Positions 15,118-22,415 are shown, counted from the stretch's first letter. The stretch is DNA of 44,294 nucleotides from Candidatus Saccharimonadales bacterium (GCA_035945435.1 DASZAF010000006.1:1-44294), one strand, 5' to 3'. Notes: generated from the letters alone by a model not told the origin. Made by a program: numbers and translations.

Positions 15118-16017
15118 ATGTCTATCATGCCAGGTGAAGGTGGAGATGAGTTAGGTCCAGATGAGCTTGCCGCTCGTGGCGTTGCCGAGACGGTTCCAGA
15201 TATATATGAGGATGACCCAGGAGCTCTTGAAGCGCTCCGCGCTGTACCTCTTGGTGGTGCCTCGGGGGTTATAACTGCAGAAGGTGAGCAACTCCCACTA
15301 CCAGTTGGTTCTGAGCGAAGACGAAGGCGCAGGATCCCTGGCTGGGTCTACCCGGCTGTCGGTGGAGCAGCTATCTTGGTGGGGGCTGTGGTGGCCATTC
15401 CGGTAGCCGCAGGCAGTGGCGGCCATCACAATTCAGCTGTTAAGCATGTTGCGACCTCAGCGCGGCGGACAGGTGCAAAACCGACGGACTCTGCTCAACC
15501 TACTCATTCGGCGCCACATCGTCACCGGCGCCACGTGACTGGTGGGACGACCACAAGCGCACTACACCCGTACGGTCTTACAGAACCCCAAAGTTCAACG
15601 TTTGCGTCTGTCAGGGGCGCTGCGTACGATATGATCCGTACTGGCCCCGGTCAGATAAGCGTGATTGCTTCGGACAATGGTGGGCAGACTCCGGATCTTT
15701 TTGCGAGCTATCTGCAGACCGGCGACACGGTGCGCTGGGCGCAGTGGCGCGAACAGAATGGTATACCATATGTCCAAGCTTATGGAAAGCTTGCGTGCCG
15801 AGGCGGCGCGGCTACAATCACGTCGATGACTCGGATGTCGTCCACGCAGGCTTTTTCACCGGTTAGTGTTGTGGCACCGAATAGCCCGGATTGTGGAGGT
15901 AACGTTCTTAAAACTCCGGGCCTTGCCCTTAACTTAGCCTTATTGGCGGCTCGACAAGTCATCCCTGGTGGACCAACACAGTACTTCCCTTCTCTTCAAG
16001 CCTACAAACTAGGCTAA
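15118..16017 (+). CDS. Membrane-anchored secreted protein, first of a tandem pair (299 aa)
   Basis: Family not recognised. The N-terminal 65 residues are acidic and probably cytoplasmic. An Arg run (RRRRRR) precedes one membrane helix (about 75-98), giving an N-in/C-out signal-anchor layout. A Ser/Thr/His/Pro linker (100-150) leads to an outer domain of about 145 residues with two Cys (in KLACRGGAA and SPDCGGNV) that may form a disulfide. AAGGAG lies 11 nt before the ATG. The next gene has the same plan: acidic MSI start, Arg-flanked anchor, linker and two-Cys outer domain. The pair may be diverged duplicates or two parts of one surface apparatus. Confidence 0.65.
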   Translation: MSIMPGEGGDELGPDELAARGVAETVPDIYEDDPGALEALRAVPLGGASGVITAEGEQLPLPVGSERRRRRRIPGWVYPAVGGAAILVGAVVAIPVAAGSGGHHNSAVKHVATSARRTGAKPTDSAQPTHSAPHRHRRHVTGGTTTSALHPYGLTEPQSSTFASVRGAAYDMIRTGPGQISVIASDNGGQTPDLFASYLQTGDTVRWAQWREQNGIPYVQAYGKLACRGGAATITSMTRMSSTQAFSPVSVVAPNSPDCGGNVLKTPGLALNLALLAARQVIPGGPTQYFPSLQAYKLG

Positions 16018-16062
16018 TCCCCAAGTCCCATATCGAGACATACGCATACCATGCGCAGAATT

Positions 16063-16091
16063 TTGCATTTCTGTTAAATATCTCTCATGAT
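16063..16091 (+). promoter_or_regulatory. Possible promoter of the second anchored protein
   Basis: TTGCAT (16063-16068) and CATGAT (16086-16091) are 17 nt apart. TAAGGAGG follows, 8 nt before the ATG at 16120. The match is moderate; co-transcription with the first gene is also possible. Confidence 0.4.
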
Positions 16092-16119
16092 ATTTACAGA
16101 CAGCTAAGGAGGCAAAGGC

Positions 16120-16980
16120 ATGTCGATTGGGGAAGCTGGCCCGGACGAAGTTCTGAAGGGTGATGCTGGGGTAGAAGGTGCAGAGATAGCAACGGATCGT
16201 GGTTCAGGCGGCGACCAACCCGACAGTGGTGATCCCCAACTGGGCGAAGCTCGTACAGCGGAGATAGCGGGCGGTGGCCTCACGGCAGACGCAGATGGCG
16301 CAGTACCTGGGTCTGGTGAGGCCGTGGCAGGTCCCGGTATGGTACTGCCAGATGTACAGCCAGTAACACTAGGCAGGATGCCCAGACATGAGAGACAGAG
16401 ACCGAGATGGCTTCTCCCTGCTGCAGCGCTTGCTGCGGCGGTAGCCGTCGCGACCGTAGTCGTCATTGCTCTCCCTCACAGCGGCAGTAAACCAGTAACT
16501 GCTCACCTGTCTCAAGGTGGCAAAATTCCGACGACCGCTCCATCCCGTTCAGGCGGAGCACAGCATTCGTCACCGGGGAATAGTAACGGTCTTGGGCTTC
16601 CAGCCATGCCCCCTTCTCCTGAGGGCGTGACTCATAACGGTATTGATCCGGAGACAATTGTTGCCAGATCAGATGGTAGCGTGGTGACCTACCAATGGCT
16701 TCCAGGTGGTGCGGCGGTTGCCGAATATGTTCAGGCACCAAATGGTGTGGTTGTGGAGAGAGCATGGAACTCAAACGGGACCGTAGCTGGGAATTACCGG
16801 CTATCTTGTAGCGGACCAAATGTAATGGACTCACAGGAGATAGGATCTGGGAGATGGACTCCGCCGTTCAGTGTCGGCAGCGTAGCAAACGCTTGCGCCA
16901 ACGGTCTTACACCCCTTGCTTACGCAAGGGGTTTTGCTACCAGTAATCAAACAGCTTTTTATGTACAACAAGCCGCCTAA
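16120..16980 (+). CDS. Membrane-anchored secreted protein, second of a tandem pair (286 aa)
   Basis: Family not recognised. A Gly/Asp/Glu-rich cytoplasmic part (1-85) is followed by a basic patch (MPRHERQRPRW) and one membrane helix (about 97-117). A Ser/Gly/Pro linker leads to an outer domain from about 165. That domain has two Cys (RLSCSGP and VANACANG) spaced as in the first protein, and a shared pattern of tyrosine- or leucine-led strand, Cys, polar loop and SPVSV or PPFSV before the second Cys. The last 15 codons follow an intragenic terminator-like hairpin (16911-16935). The stop codon lies in the loop of the real terminator at 16972. Confidence 0.65.
   Translation: MSIGEAGPDEVLKGDAGVEGAEIATDRGSGGDQPDSGDPQLGEARTAEIAGGGLTADADGAVPGSGEAVAGPGMVLPDVQPVTLGRMPRHERQRPRWLLPAAALAAAVAVATVVVIALPHSGSKPVTAHLSQGGKIPTTAPSRSGGAQHSSPGNSNGLGLPAMPPSPEGVTHNGIDPETIVARSDGSVVTYQWLPGGAAVAEYVQAPNGVVVERAWNSNGTVAGNYRLSCSGPNVMDSQEIGSGRWTPPFSVGSVANACANGLTPLAYARGFATSNQTAFYVQQAA
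16911..16935 (+). terminator. Terminator-like hairpin inside a coding region
   Basis: ACCCCTTGC (16911-16919) pairs perfectly with GCAAGGGGT (16924-16932) around TTAC, followed by TTT. It has the form of an intrinsic terminator but lies 45 nt before the stop codon of the 286-aa gene. Confidence 0.5.
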
Positions 16981-16996
16981 GATAGGCGGCCTTATT
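16972..16996. terminator. Bidirectional intrinsic terminator
   Basis: GCCGCCTA (16972-16979) and TAGGCGGC (16983-16990) form an 8-bp stem with a 3-nt loop. T-rich tracts flank it on both strands (CTTATT on plus, TTGTTGT on minus). It can end the secreted-protein gene on the plus strand and tRNA-Thr on the minus strand. Confidence 0.75.
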
Positions 16997-17005
16997 CGTT
17001 AAACA

Positions 17006-17080
17006 TGGAGCCCCGAGTGAGAATTGGACTCACGACCTCAAACTTACCACGTTTGCGCTCTACCACTGAGCTATCGGGGC
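17006..17080 (-). tRNA. tRNA-Thr (anticodon GGT)
   Basis: On the minus strand the acceptor GCCCCGA pairs with TCGGGGC. The D arm is GCTC/GAGC. The anticodon stem CAAAC/GTTTG holds the loop GTGGTAA, with anticodon GGT. The discriminator is T and the CCA end is encoded (17006-17008). The first ten bases overlap the 3' end of the upstream HTH gene, whose stop codon TAG is bases 8-10 of the tRNA. Confidence 0.95.
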
Positions 17081-17655
17081 AAAATCCCAACCAATTTATC
17101 CCTTAGTTTCTTATTATGATAATATACCGTTAACACACCGTATTGACTTTTTCTACGATAAGTTCCAAGAGACCCAGATATTGTAACTGTTATTTTATAA
17201 AATTGCGAGGCCTTTACCCCAAGTCTATTGGTCCAGTAATCAAGTACTGCTTGTTCGTCAGTATCTGAGAAAATTTGTAGCCCGAAACGGAGATCTTTGA
17301 GCGCGACACCACATAATTCGATCAGGAACCGAATGAAGACCTTCATAAGTTCCGGGTCGGTATTACCGAGGCGGACAGAATGCTTGTTGGCTTTATTGCC
17401 CTCTCCCCAATATAACCCAATACCTAGTCCGTAGAGCTCATGTTCTTCGGGGGTTTCTGGAGTTTTGAGCTTAAACGGATCACCATTAGGGTTGTGCTTG
17501 TAGTAAATCGCGTCACCGATTGATCTGCGTTCAATGCCCCATTTATTCATATGATACACGACTTTATTAGTAGAGCACCCAAGCAGATCAGAGATCTCTT
17601 TCATTGAAAGTCGCCTACTAATATATAGGTCTCTAAGTACGGATTCTTTAATCAC
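17071..17655 (-). CDS. HTH protein with LAGLIDADG-like endonuclease domain inside a tRNA cluster
   Basis: A 194-residue protein. Residues 1-45 form a helix-turn-helix (SMKEISDLLGCSTNKVVYHMNKWG). After a linker, LYGLGIGLYWGEGNK (about 74-88) resembles a LAGLIDADG helix with its acidic metal ligand, and VRLGNTDPELMKVFIRFLIEL fits the following strand and helix of such endonucleases. Only one clear LAGLIDADG motif is seen, so a homodimer is likely if it is active. The start is GTG at 17655, 6 nt after TATACT (17662-17667). AGGAGG is 18 nt away, too far to serve. The start is supported because the HTH begins at once. The stop TAG lies in tRNA-Thr. A homing or domesticated DNA-binding role is inference. 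Confidence 0.7.
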   Translation of the reverse strand: MIKESVLRDLYISRRLSMKEISDLLGCSTNKVVYHMNKWGIERRSIGDAIYYKHNPNGDPFKLKTPETPEEHELYGLGIGLYWGEGNKANKHSVRLGNTDPELMKVFIRFLIELCGVALKDLRFGLQIFSDTDEQAVLDYWTNRLGVKASQFYKITVTISGSLGTYRRKSQYGVLTVYYHNKKLRDKLVGILPR

Positions 17656-17661
17656 AATTCT

Positions 17662-17667
17662 AGTATA
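17662..17667 (-). promoter_or_regulatory. -10 box of the HTH/LAGLIDADG gene (leaderless GTG start)
   Basis: TATACT on the minus strand ends 6 nt before the GTG start at 17655, which suggests transcription begins at the start codon. Confidence 0.45.
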
Positions 17668-17710
17668 CTACCTCCTTTCAAGGTAACTGGTCTACTCCTA
17701 TAAGATAAAT

Positions 17711-17737
17711 AAAAAAGAGTCATCTTAGTTATGACTC
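17711..17737 (-). terminator. Intrinsic terminator of the tRNA-Thr/tRNA-Tyr operon
   Basis: On the minus strand GAGTCAT (17737-17731) pairs with ATGACTC (17723-17717) around a 7-nt loop, followed by six T residues. It ends the tRNA-Thr(TGT)-tRNA-Tyr transcript before the HTH gene. Confidence 0.8.
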
Positions 17738-17752
17738 CAGAGTTTAAAATCA

Positions 17753-17839
17753 TGGTGCTGGGGGAGGGATTCGAACCCCCGAAGGCATGAAGCCGTTTGA
17801 TTTACAGTCAAATGCGTTTGGCCGCTTCGCTACCCCAGC
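17753..17839 (-). tRNA. tRNA-Tyr (anticodon GTA)
   Basis: 87 nt with a long variable arm, as expected for a class II tRNA-Tyr. The acceptor GCTGGGG pairs with CCCCAGC. The anticodon stem TTTGA/TCAAA holds the loop CTGTAAA, with anticodon GTA. The discriminator is A and the CCA is encoded (17753-17755). It is transcribed with the upstream tRNA-Thr(TGT), 9 nt away. Confidence 0.96.
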
Positions 17840-17848
17840 CTGTTAAAT

Positions 17849-17925
17849 TGGAGCCACCTGTCGGACTCGAACCGACGACCTGCTGTTTACAAAACAGCTG
17901 CTCTAGCCAGCTGAGCTAAGGTGGC
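17849..17925 (-). tRNA. tRNA-Thr (anticodon TGT)
   Basis: 77 nt. The acceptor GCCACCT pairs with AGGTGGC. The anticodon stem GCTGT/ACAGC holds the loop TTTGTAA, with anticodon TGT. The discriminator is T and the CCA is encoded (17849-17851). It is the first gene of the tRNA operon and follows a consensus-like promoter. Confidence 0.96.
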
Positions 17926-17938
17926 AGTTACAGGGGTA

Positions 17939-17967
17939 ATTCTATCTGAATTTCCCTGTTTTGACAA
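17939..17967 (-). promoter_or_regulatory. Promoter of the tRNA-Thr/tRNA-Tyr operon
   Basis: On the minus strand TTGTCA (17962-17967) and TAGAAT (17939-17944) have the ideal 17-nt spacing. The predicted start is about 7 nt before the mature tRNA-Thr. Confidence 0.75.
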
Positions 17968-17970
17968 TAA

Positions 17971-18624
17971 CTACATTACCACTCGGCGTGGTTGCTGGAC
18001 CCTTTGGGTAGTTGGGGCACTTGCCTTGAGCTTTTCGATCTTCTCTTTTAACGTCTTGGCTTTCTCGTTTTCACCTATGCGTTCGTAGGCGTCTATGAGC
18101 AAAGCAAAGGTTTGTGGGTTTGGCTCTAAGTGGACGGCTCGCTCAAGTGATTCAACGACTCGCTTCTGGTTACCGAGCTTTTCCTGGACTTTGGCGTAGG
18201 CAATATGTCTGGCGGCTAAGTCGTCCTCCATCTCTAGCGCACGCTCAAAGGCATGGGCTGCGTTTTGGTGTTGCTCGGTCTCATAGTAGATCAGCCCCAG
18301 GTTATGAAGGCTGGAGGCCATCGGTTCAATGCTCTGGGCGATTTCGAAGCATTCAATGGCATCGGCGTAGGCTTTCTGCTTGGCGTAGAGGATACCGAGA
18401 CGACTATAGGCCATCGCGTTTCGCTGGTCGGCCCGAAGAATCGTCAGAAGAGCCTTCTCAGCGCGCAAATACTTCTTCTCACTAACACCTATGTGAAAGT
18501 CCTGCCAGAGCTTCTGGAGGCGCCCACCGGTCTTGGCCTGCATCGGCTTAAGAAGGTGGGTTGCCCTTGTGCTCGCGTAGAGAGCCATGATGCCTGCCAA
18601 AATAACGAAGATAATAGAGTACAT
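17971..18624 (-). CDS. Membrane-anchored tetratricopeptide-repeat protein
   Basis: 217 residues. One N-terminal helix (MYSIIFVILAGIMALYAS) anchors the protein. From about residue 50 it shows four to five tandem TPR units, for example YLRAEKALLTILRADQRN, AMAYSRLGILYAKQKAYAD and NPQTFALLIDAYERIGENE, each about 34 residues with the usual small/large pattern. TPR domains are protein-binding scaffolds; the partner is not shown by sequence. The C-terminus is basic and polar. A TGG-TATAAT box (18635-18640) ends 10 nt before the ATG and no ribosome site is seen, so the mRNA is likely leaderless although holB lies just upstream. Confidence 0.85.
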   Translation of the reverse strand: MYSIIFVILAGIMALYASTRATHLLKPMQAKTGGRLQKLWQDFHIGVSEKKYLRAEKALLTILRADQRNAMAYSRLGILYAKQKAYADAIECFEIAQSIEPMASSLHNLGLIYYETEQHQNAAHAFERALEMEDDLAARHIAYAKVQEKLGNQKRVVESLERAVHLEPNPQTFALLIDAYERIGENEKAKTLKEKIEKLKASAPTTQRVQQPRRVVM

Positions 18625-18634
18625 AGACCTCTTA

Positions 18635-18640
18635 ATTATA
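18635..18640 (-). promoter_or_regulatory. -10 box of the TPR gene (near-leaderless)
   Basis: A perfect TATAAT with TGG extension on the minus strand ends 10 nt before the ATG. Confidence 0.6.
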
Positions 18641-18645
18641 CCATC

Positions 18646-19497
18646 TCAGAGTGAGAGTGCGAGATAGGTCAGCTGTGCTTTGATATTACCATTGGCTACA
18701 AGCCGGTTGGCCACCTCCTCGGCTAGGTCGATTTTGGAAGCCCAATTGAGTGTTTGGGGTGATGTTTTAGCCTTATGAAGTAGACTCCGGGCCATCTGGA
18801 CGACGAGTTCCAGGATTGTGAGTGCTCTCTCCCGATCGTTCCCCAGGTTACCGACTATTTTGAGGCGATCTAGCTTGGAACCAAGTAAAAACTCTTTCGC
18901 AACTGCTGCTTGATTGCGATATTCGTCGAGTAGCTCTTTATCCTGAGCCAGTAACGAGGCCAGCCCGATCCTACCTCTTGAAACAAAGAGGATCTGTTGA
19001 ATAGCTTCTTTGGAGAGCTTTGGGTACGTCTGCCTGAGAAAATCTTCGAGCTGGGCGGTCTCGAGAGGGTAGATATTAACTTCCTGGACGCGAGAACGGA
19101 TGGTCGGAAGAAGCTGTTGCGGTAGATGCGAGAGTAGAACGAAATGCGTCGAAGAGTTTGGCTCCTCCAGCAGCTTCAGAAAGGCGTTTTGAGCTCCAAG
19201 CGACATAGTATCGGCACCGTCGAGAATGAAAACTTGGTCTTCGTCCTGCTTAGCTCTGCTCGCCCGATAGAGGTCTCGTATCTGTTCGATTGCGATCCCC
19301 TTCTTTGCTTCAAGCGGCTCAATAATTCGCAGCCTCAACTTTGAAAAGCCACCCGTTCTCGTGAGCCACTTCTCTGTGACATAGCGCTTACCAACCCCGC
19401 GAGGTCCACTCAGCATAATGGCCTGCGGCAGATCTCGGGCTAGGCTGGTAAGCAGGGTGGCCGTCTGAGCGTGGAGGATAGGATTATCGTCTTGCAT
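18646..19497 (-). CDS. holB: DNA polymerase III delta'-like clamp-loader subunit
   Basis: 283 residues of the clamp-loader AAA+ type. Walker A (SGPRGVGKRYV, about 31-41) is intact. FILDGADTMSLGAQNAFLKLLEEP (about 90-113) is the Walker B and sensor-like region; the B motif has only one acidic residue in DGAD where DEAD/DDAD is usual. TIRSRVQEV is the SRC-like motif with Arg but no Cys. The C-terminal helical domain fits the collar. It helps load the sliding clamp during replication. It overlaps the rluD-like gene by 14 nt, so it is in an operon with trpS and that gene. A DnaX-related origin cannot be excluded, but the length fits HolB. Confidence 0.82.
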   Translation of the reverse strand: MQDDNPILHAQTATLLTSLARDLPQAIMLSGPRGVGKRYVTEKWLTRTGGFSKLRLRIIEPLEAKKGIAIEQIRDLYRASRAKQDEDQVFILDGADTMSLGAQNAFLKLLEEPNSSTHFVLLSHLPQQLLPTIRSRVQEVNIYPLETAQLEDFLRQTYPKLSKEAIQQILFVSRGRIGLASLLAQDKELLDEYRNQAAVAKEFLLGSKLDRLKIVGNLGNDRERALTILELVVQMARSLLHKAKTSPQTLNWASKIDLAEEVANRLVANGNIKAQLTYLALSL

Positions 19498-20359
19498 CGA
19501 AGTCCTTTAGTGCCTCTTTTAGATCTTTTGGCATCGGTGCTTCAAAGACCTCCCGCTTGCGGTTGGGTAGGGTTACCTCAAGAGACTGGGCATGAAGAAA
19601 GAGTCGTGGCACTTTCAGTTTGCTCCCGTAAAATCGATCACCGGCAATTGGGTGACCAAGATAGGCCATGTGAACTCGTAGCTGGTGAGTCCGGCCGGTC
19701 TGAGGCATCAATCGTATCAGCGTGGCATCTTTAAACGATTTGATGACTTCATAGGCTGTTTCGGCAGGTTTGCCCGAAGAGTCAACCCTGAACGTCTGTG
19801 GCTTCTTCGGATTTCGCTCTATTGGTAAACGAATGATGGCTTTGGGCTTATCAAGGATTCCTTCAACGAGTGCCACGTATGTCTTTTTAACTTTACGCTT
19901 ACTAAACTGAGCCTGTAACCATCGTTTGGCTGTCTGATTCTTAGCGGCGATGATCACACCTGAGGTGTCGCGATCAAGCCGATGAACGATCCCGGGCCGA
20001 TTGTTCGACTGCTCCTCATCGGTGAGTGGACGTACAAAATCGGCGACGGTTGGCTCTTCATTTAAGACGCCCTTACTATGAGTTAGAAGGCCTGGTGGTT
20101 TGTTAAGAACAATCACATCTGCATCCTGATAGATGATCGGTATATCGATAGAATGATCAGTGCTTTCGGGTACCTCGACTATCAATGTACCTTCTTGCAG
20201 GAGAGCCGAGCCCTTGATGGGCTTGCCATTGTGTGTGACCTTGCCGTCATGGAACTGTTTGCTCCAGAATGAGCGAGTGTAGTCTGTTAGCTGTGAGGCG
20301 ACAAAGATATCGGCTCGTATCCCCACGGCATCCGGAAGTATCTTAAGAGTCTGCTTCAT
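19484..20359 (-). CDS. RluA/RluD-family pseudouridine synthase
   Basis: 291 residues from the ATG at 20359; a TTG at 20377 would add six. An N-terminal S4 RNA-binding domain (about 10-65, RSFWSKQFHDGKVTHNGKPI) is followed by the RluA catalytic domain. That domain has VLNKPPGLLTH, the active-site motif HRLDRDTSGV with the catalytic Asp, LMPQTGRTHQLRVH, and the tail LFLHAQSLEV. It converts uridine to pseudouridine in 23S rRNA, and RluD is the closest match by the S4 domain. The start overlaps the end of trpS by 17 nt and the stop overlaps the holB start by 14 nt. Confidence 0.92.
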   Translation of the reverse strand: MKQTLKILPDAVGIRADIFVASQLTDYTRSFWSKQFHDGKVTHNGKPIKGSALLQEGTLIVEVPESTDHSIDIPIIYQDADVIVLNKPPGLLTHSKGVLNEEPTVADFVRPLTDEEQSNNRPGIVHRLDRDTSGVIIAAKNQTAKRWLQAQFSKRKVKKTYVALVEGILDKPKAIIRLPIERNPKKPQTFRVDSSGKPAETAYEVIKSFKDATLIRLMPQTGRTHQLRVHMAYLGHPIAGDRFYGSKLKVPRLFLHAQSLEVTLPNRKREVFEAPMPKDLKEALKDFDARR

Positions 20360-21413
20360 CAATAGATCGTAAGCCAACGGCTTGTTGAACTCGGTGAAGA
20401 GTTTTGTCGGCTACTGCTCGCATCGCTTCCTCTGAAGCATGCAACTTATCTTCAACTTCCTGATCGCTGATATCGCTTAGCCGAGCTTGGAACTCTTCCA
20501 GGAAAGCTCTTACTTTTTCGGCAACTGCTGACTTCAGTTCACCGTAACTTGTCTTGCCACTCCAGTCTCTGAGAGTCTCGTTGACAGCTGTGTGTTCGAG
20601 TAAGGCTAAAATCTGTAGCAGATTACTTATGCCTGGCTGTTTCTGATAGTCAAGCGAATCGGGTATTAGTGCCAGAGAGTCTGTCTCGGCGCGCATGATC
20701 TTCTTGGCAGCGGCTTCGGGATCGTCGCTGAGAAATATGACCCCGTTGCCAGTCTCATCACTCTTACTCATCTTTGTGGCAGGGCTGAGCAGATCGCGAA
20801 TGCGAAGATCTTGGTCTTTGGCGAAGAAAGCATGCTGTTTAGAGACGGGCTGTGGGACAACGAAGAGTCCGTCAGGAAAGACATCTGAAAACTGTCTATT
20901 CATCCGCTCGGCAATATCGCGGGCAAATTCAAGATGCTGAGTCTGGTCCTCGCCTACCGGCACGTAAGCAGCTCCATATAGCAGAATATCTGCAGCCATG
21001 AGAACAGGATAGTTGAAAAGACCGACGCTGATTCTGTCTTCCTTAAGCTTGGCGGATTTATCTTTGAATTGAGTCATACGGCTCATCTCGCCGAATCCAG
21101 TAAAACAGTCGAGTATCCAGGTCAACTCGGAGTGAGCTGAGATATGGCTTTGGCGATAGAGATAGAGGTTGGGGTTATTAATGTCCAGGCCTGCTGCCAC
21201 GAAGATTCTAACGTTGTTGATGGTGCGCTTATATAGCTCACGGTGGTTGATGGGAGTAGTAAAACTGTGAAGATCAGGGACGAACATATTTATCTGGTAT
21301 TCTCCAGCATGATGGTTGGCCATATCTACCATAGGCAACATTGCTCCAAAGTAGTTACCAATTTGAAGGTCGCTATTTGACCGAATACCGGTTAAAATCG
21401 TCTCTTTTGCCAT
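20343..21413 (-). CDS. trpS: Tryptophanyl-tRNA synthetase
   Basis: Charges tRNA-Trp, whose gene is at 6297. The 356-residue class I enzyme has the HIGH-like signature in LQIGNYFGAM (about 16-25) and KMSKSDETGN (about 214-223) as the KMSKS loop. GEDQTQHLEFARDIAERMN is the TrpRS-specific core segment. The length is normal for bacterial TrpRS. A perfect TATAAT (21423-21428) ends 9 nt before the ATG and there is no ribosome site, so the transcript is likely leaderless. It heads an operon with the rluD-like gene and holB. Confidence 0.97.
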   Translation of the reverse strand: MAKETILTGIRSNSDLQIGNYFGAMLPMVDMANHHAGEYQINMFVPDLHSFTTPINHRELYKRTINNVRIFVAAGLDINNPNLYLYRQSHISAHSELTWILDCFTGFGEMSRMTQFKDKSAKLKEDRISVGLFNYPVLMAADILLYGAAYVPVGEDQTQHLEFARDIAERMNRQFSDVFPDGLFVVPQPVSKQHAFFAKDQDLRIRDLLSPATKMSKSDETGNGVIFLSDDPEAAAKKIMRAETDSLALIPDSLDYQKQPGISNLLQILALLEHTAVNETLRDWSGKTSYGELKSAVAEKVRAFLEEFQARLSDISDQEVEDKLHASEEAMRAVADKTLHRVQQAVGLRSIDEADS

Positions 21414-21422
21414 CTTGTCACT

Positions 21423-21428
21423 ATTATA
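21423..21428 (-). promoter_or_regulatory. -10 box of trpS (leaderless)
   Basis: A perfect TATAAT on the minus strand ends 9 nt before the trpS ATG. The -35 region overlaps the terminator of the upstream gene. Confidence 0.6.
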
Positions 21429-21441
21429 TACGCTATAAGGA

Positions 21442-21470
21442 TAAAGACCACCGAAAGCCGGTGGTCTTTA
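21442..21470. terminator. Intrinsic terminator after the DUF3892 gene
   Basis: TAAAGACCACCG (21442-21453) and CGGTGGTCTTTA (21459-21470) form a 12-bp stem with a 5-nt loop and A/T flanks on both sides. It is nearly identical to the stem at 22541-22571. Confidence 0.8.
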
Positions 21471-21488
21471 TGTCCATCTACTGAGTTA

Positions 21489-21779
21489 CTAACACTCACC
21501 CAATGCGAGCAGGTTGTCTGACCAGTCGCTGTCAGCTCTTGTCTGGACAAACTTATTGCCCTCACGGCTTACGTTGACAAAGCAATACACCGTCTTGCCG
21601 TGATTGCTAACATAGGCCTGATTGTTCCTTTCGAGATAGGCTACCATTTCAGTACGGCTATAATAGCCAGTGGATGGTCCGTTCGGACCGTTATAGACCC
21701 ACCCGAACCTTGTTATACCCTCATGCGGATTTGCGTGATTGCCGTTGTCCTTGTTGATGCAAACAATACGAATTACCAT
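21489..21779 (-). CDS. DUF3892-family small protein
   Basis: 96 residues matching the DUF3892 pattern: an IRIVCINKDNGNHANPHEGI start, a central FGWVYNG, a helix with TEMVAYLERNNQAYV, and the ending FVQTRADSDWSDNLLALGEC. This family is small, mostly single-domain and of unknown function. Cys8 and the C-terminal Cys are both kept. GGAAA lies 9 nt before the ATG. An AT-rich -10-like TATATT lies about 50 nt upstream. The gene lies between the SSB-tailed protein gene and a strong terminator. Confidence 0.8.
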   Translation of the reverse strand: MVIRIVCINKDNGNHANPHEGITRFGWVYNGPNGPSTGYYSRTEMVAYLERNNQAYVSNHGKTVYCFVNVSREGNKFVQTRADSDWSDNLLALGEC

Positions 21780-21941
21780 AGTAGAAGTTTCCTTTTATGC
21801 TTTACAGCGTTAACGTGATTTTGATATAATATAAAAGCACTAAACTTTGCTTACCGGCAAATTTATTGCTTCCGAAATGACTCGTTTGCGCGGGTCATTT
21901 CTTCATATTGACATATTTCACATTTCTCCCCCTTTCGTTAC
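21780..21941. other. Intergenic stretch with two small hairpins
   Basis: GAAATGAC (21874-21881) pairs with GTCATTTC (21894-21901), and TTTGC/GCAAA pair within 21845-21861. Neither has a clear T-run in the minus direction. They may form the 3' end of the upstream gene or a leader structure ahead of the DUF3892 gene. Confidence 0.35.
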
Positions 21942-22415
21942 TTAAAATGGTATTTTGCTTAAATCAATAAAGTCGTCTGCATCAACGGTATCAGGATCGT
22001 TATCGCCGGGCTCTTCGGTTGGAACAACTTTTTCTTTTAAGGTGATGACAAATGCGTCACCATCACCTTCCTTGTTGATGCCAATCTCAGATAATTTAAC
22101 GACCTCGAAGTCAGCATAGCGGCCAGCGTACTTGGCAGCGTCAAGTGAGTTCACATCAAAAAAGCTACGTGCTACGATCAGCCCGCCATGCTTTTCGTTA
22201 GGTATCCGGACCGCAAGACCAAACTTTGGAGCGTTAGCACTGAAGTGCAAACCAACTTTATTCACTCCCTTGTCGTAAAGAATAACTGCCTTGTGGTCTT
22301 TAGTGATACCATATTTATCTATAAATGCACGCGGCAGGCCGAAGGATTTGTTCTCTGTAACTGAGATGAAAGCCCTACTTCTTGTACCGATGGCTTTGAA
22401 TACTTCAAACGTCAT
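21942..22415 (-). CDS. Hypothetical protein with SSB-like C-terminal tail (157 aa)
   Basis: I do not recognise the family with certainty. Residues 1-130 form a compact alpha/beta domain without membrane segments (SVTENKSFGLPRAFIDKYG, then KAVILYDKGVNKVGLHFS). That layout, with a short motif after a Ser/Thr strand and a DKGVNKVG turn, recalls small conserved proteins seen next to replication or phage genes. The last 25 residues are acidic and disordered-looking and end in DDFIDLSKIPF. This resembles the SSB C-terminal tip (acidic residues then IPF) that docks replication proteins. The oligonucleotide-binding fold of SSB itself is not evident. An extended -10 (TGC-TAGAAT, 22442-22447) lies 26 nt upstream. 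Confidence 0.55.
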   Translation of the reverse strand: MTFEVFKAIGTRSRAFISVTENKSFGLPRAFIDKYGITKDHKAVILYDKGVNKVGLHFSANAPKFGLAVRIPNEKHGGLIVARSFFDVNSLDAAKYAGRYADFEVVKLSEIGINKEGDGDAFVITLKEKVVPTEEPGDNDPDTVDADDFIDLSKIPF

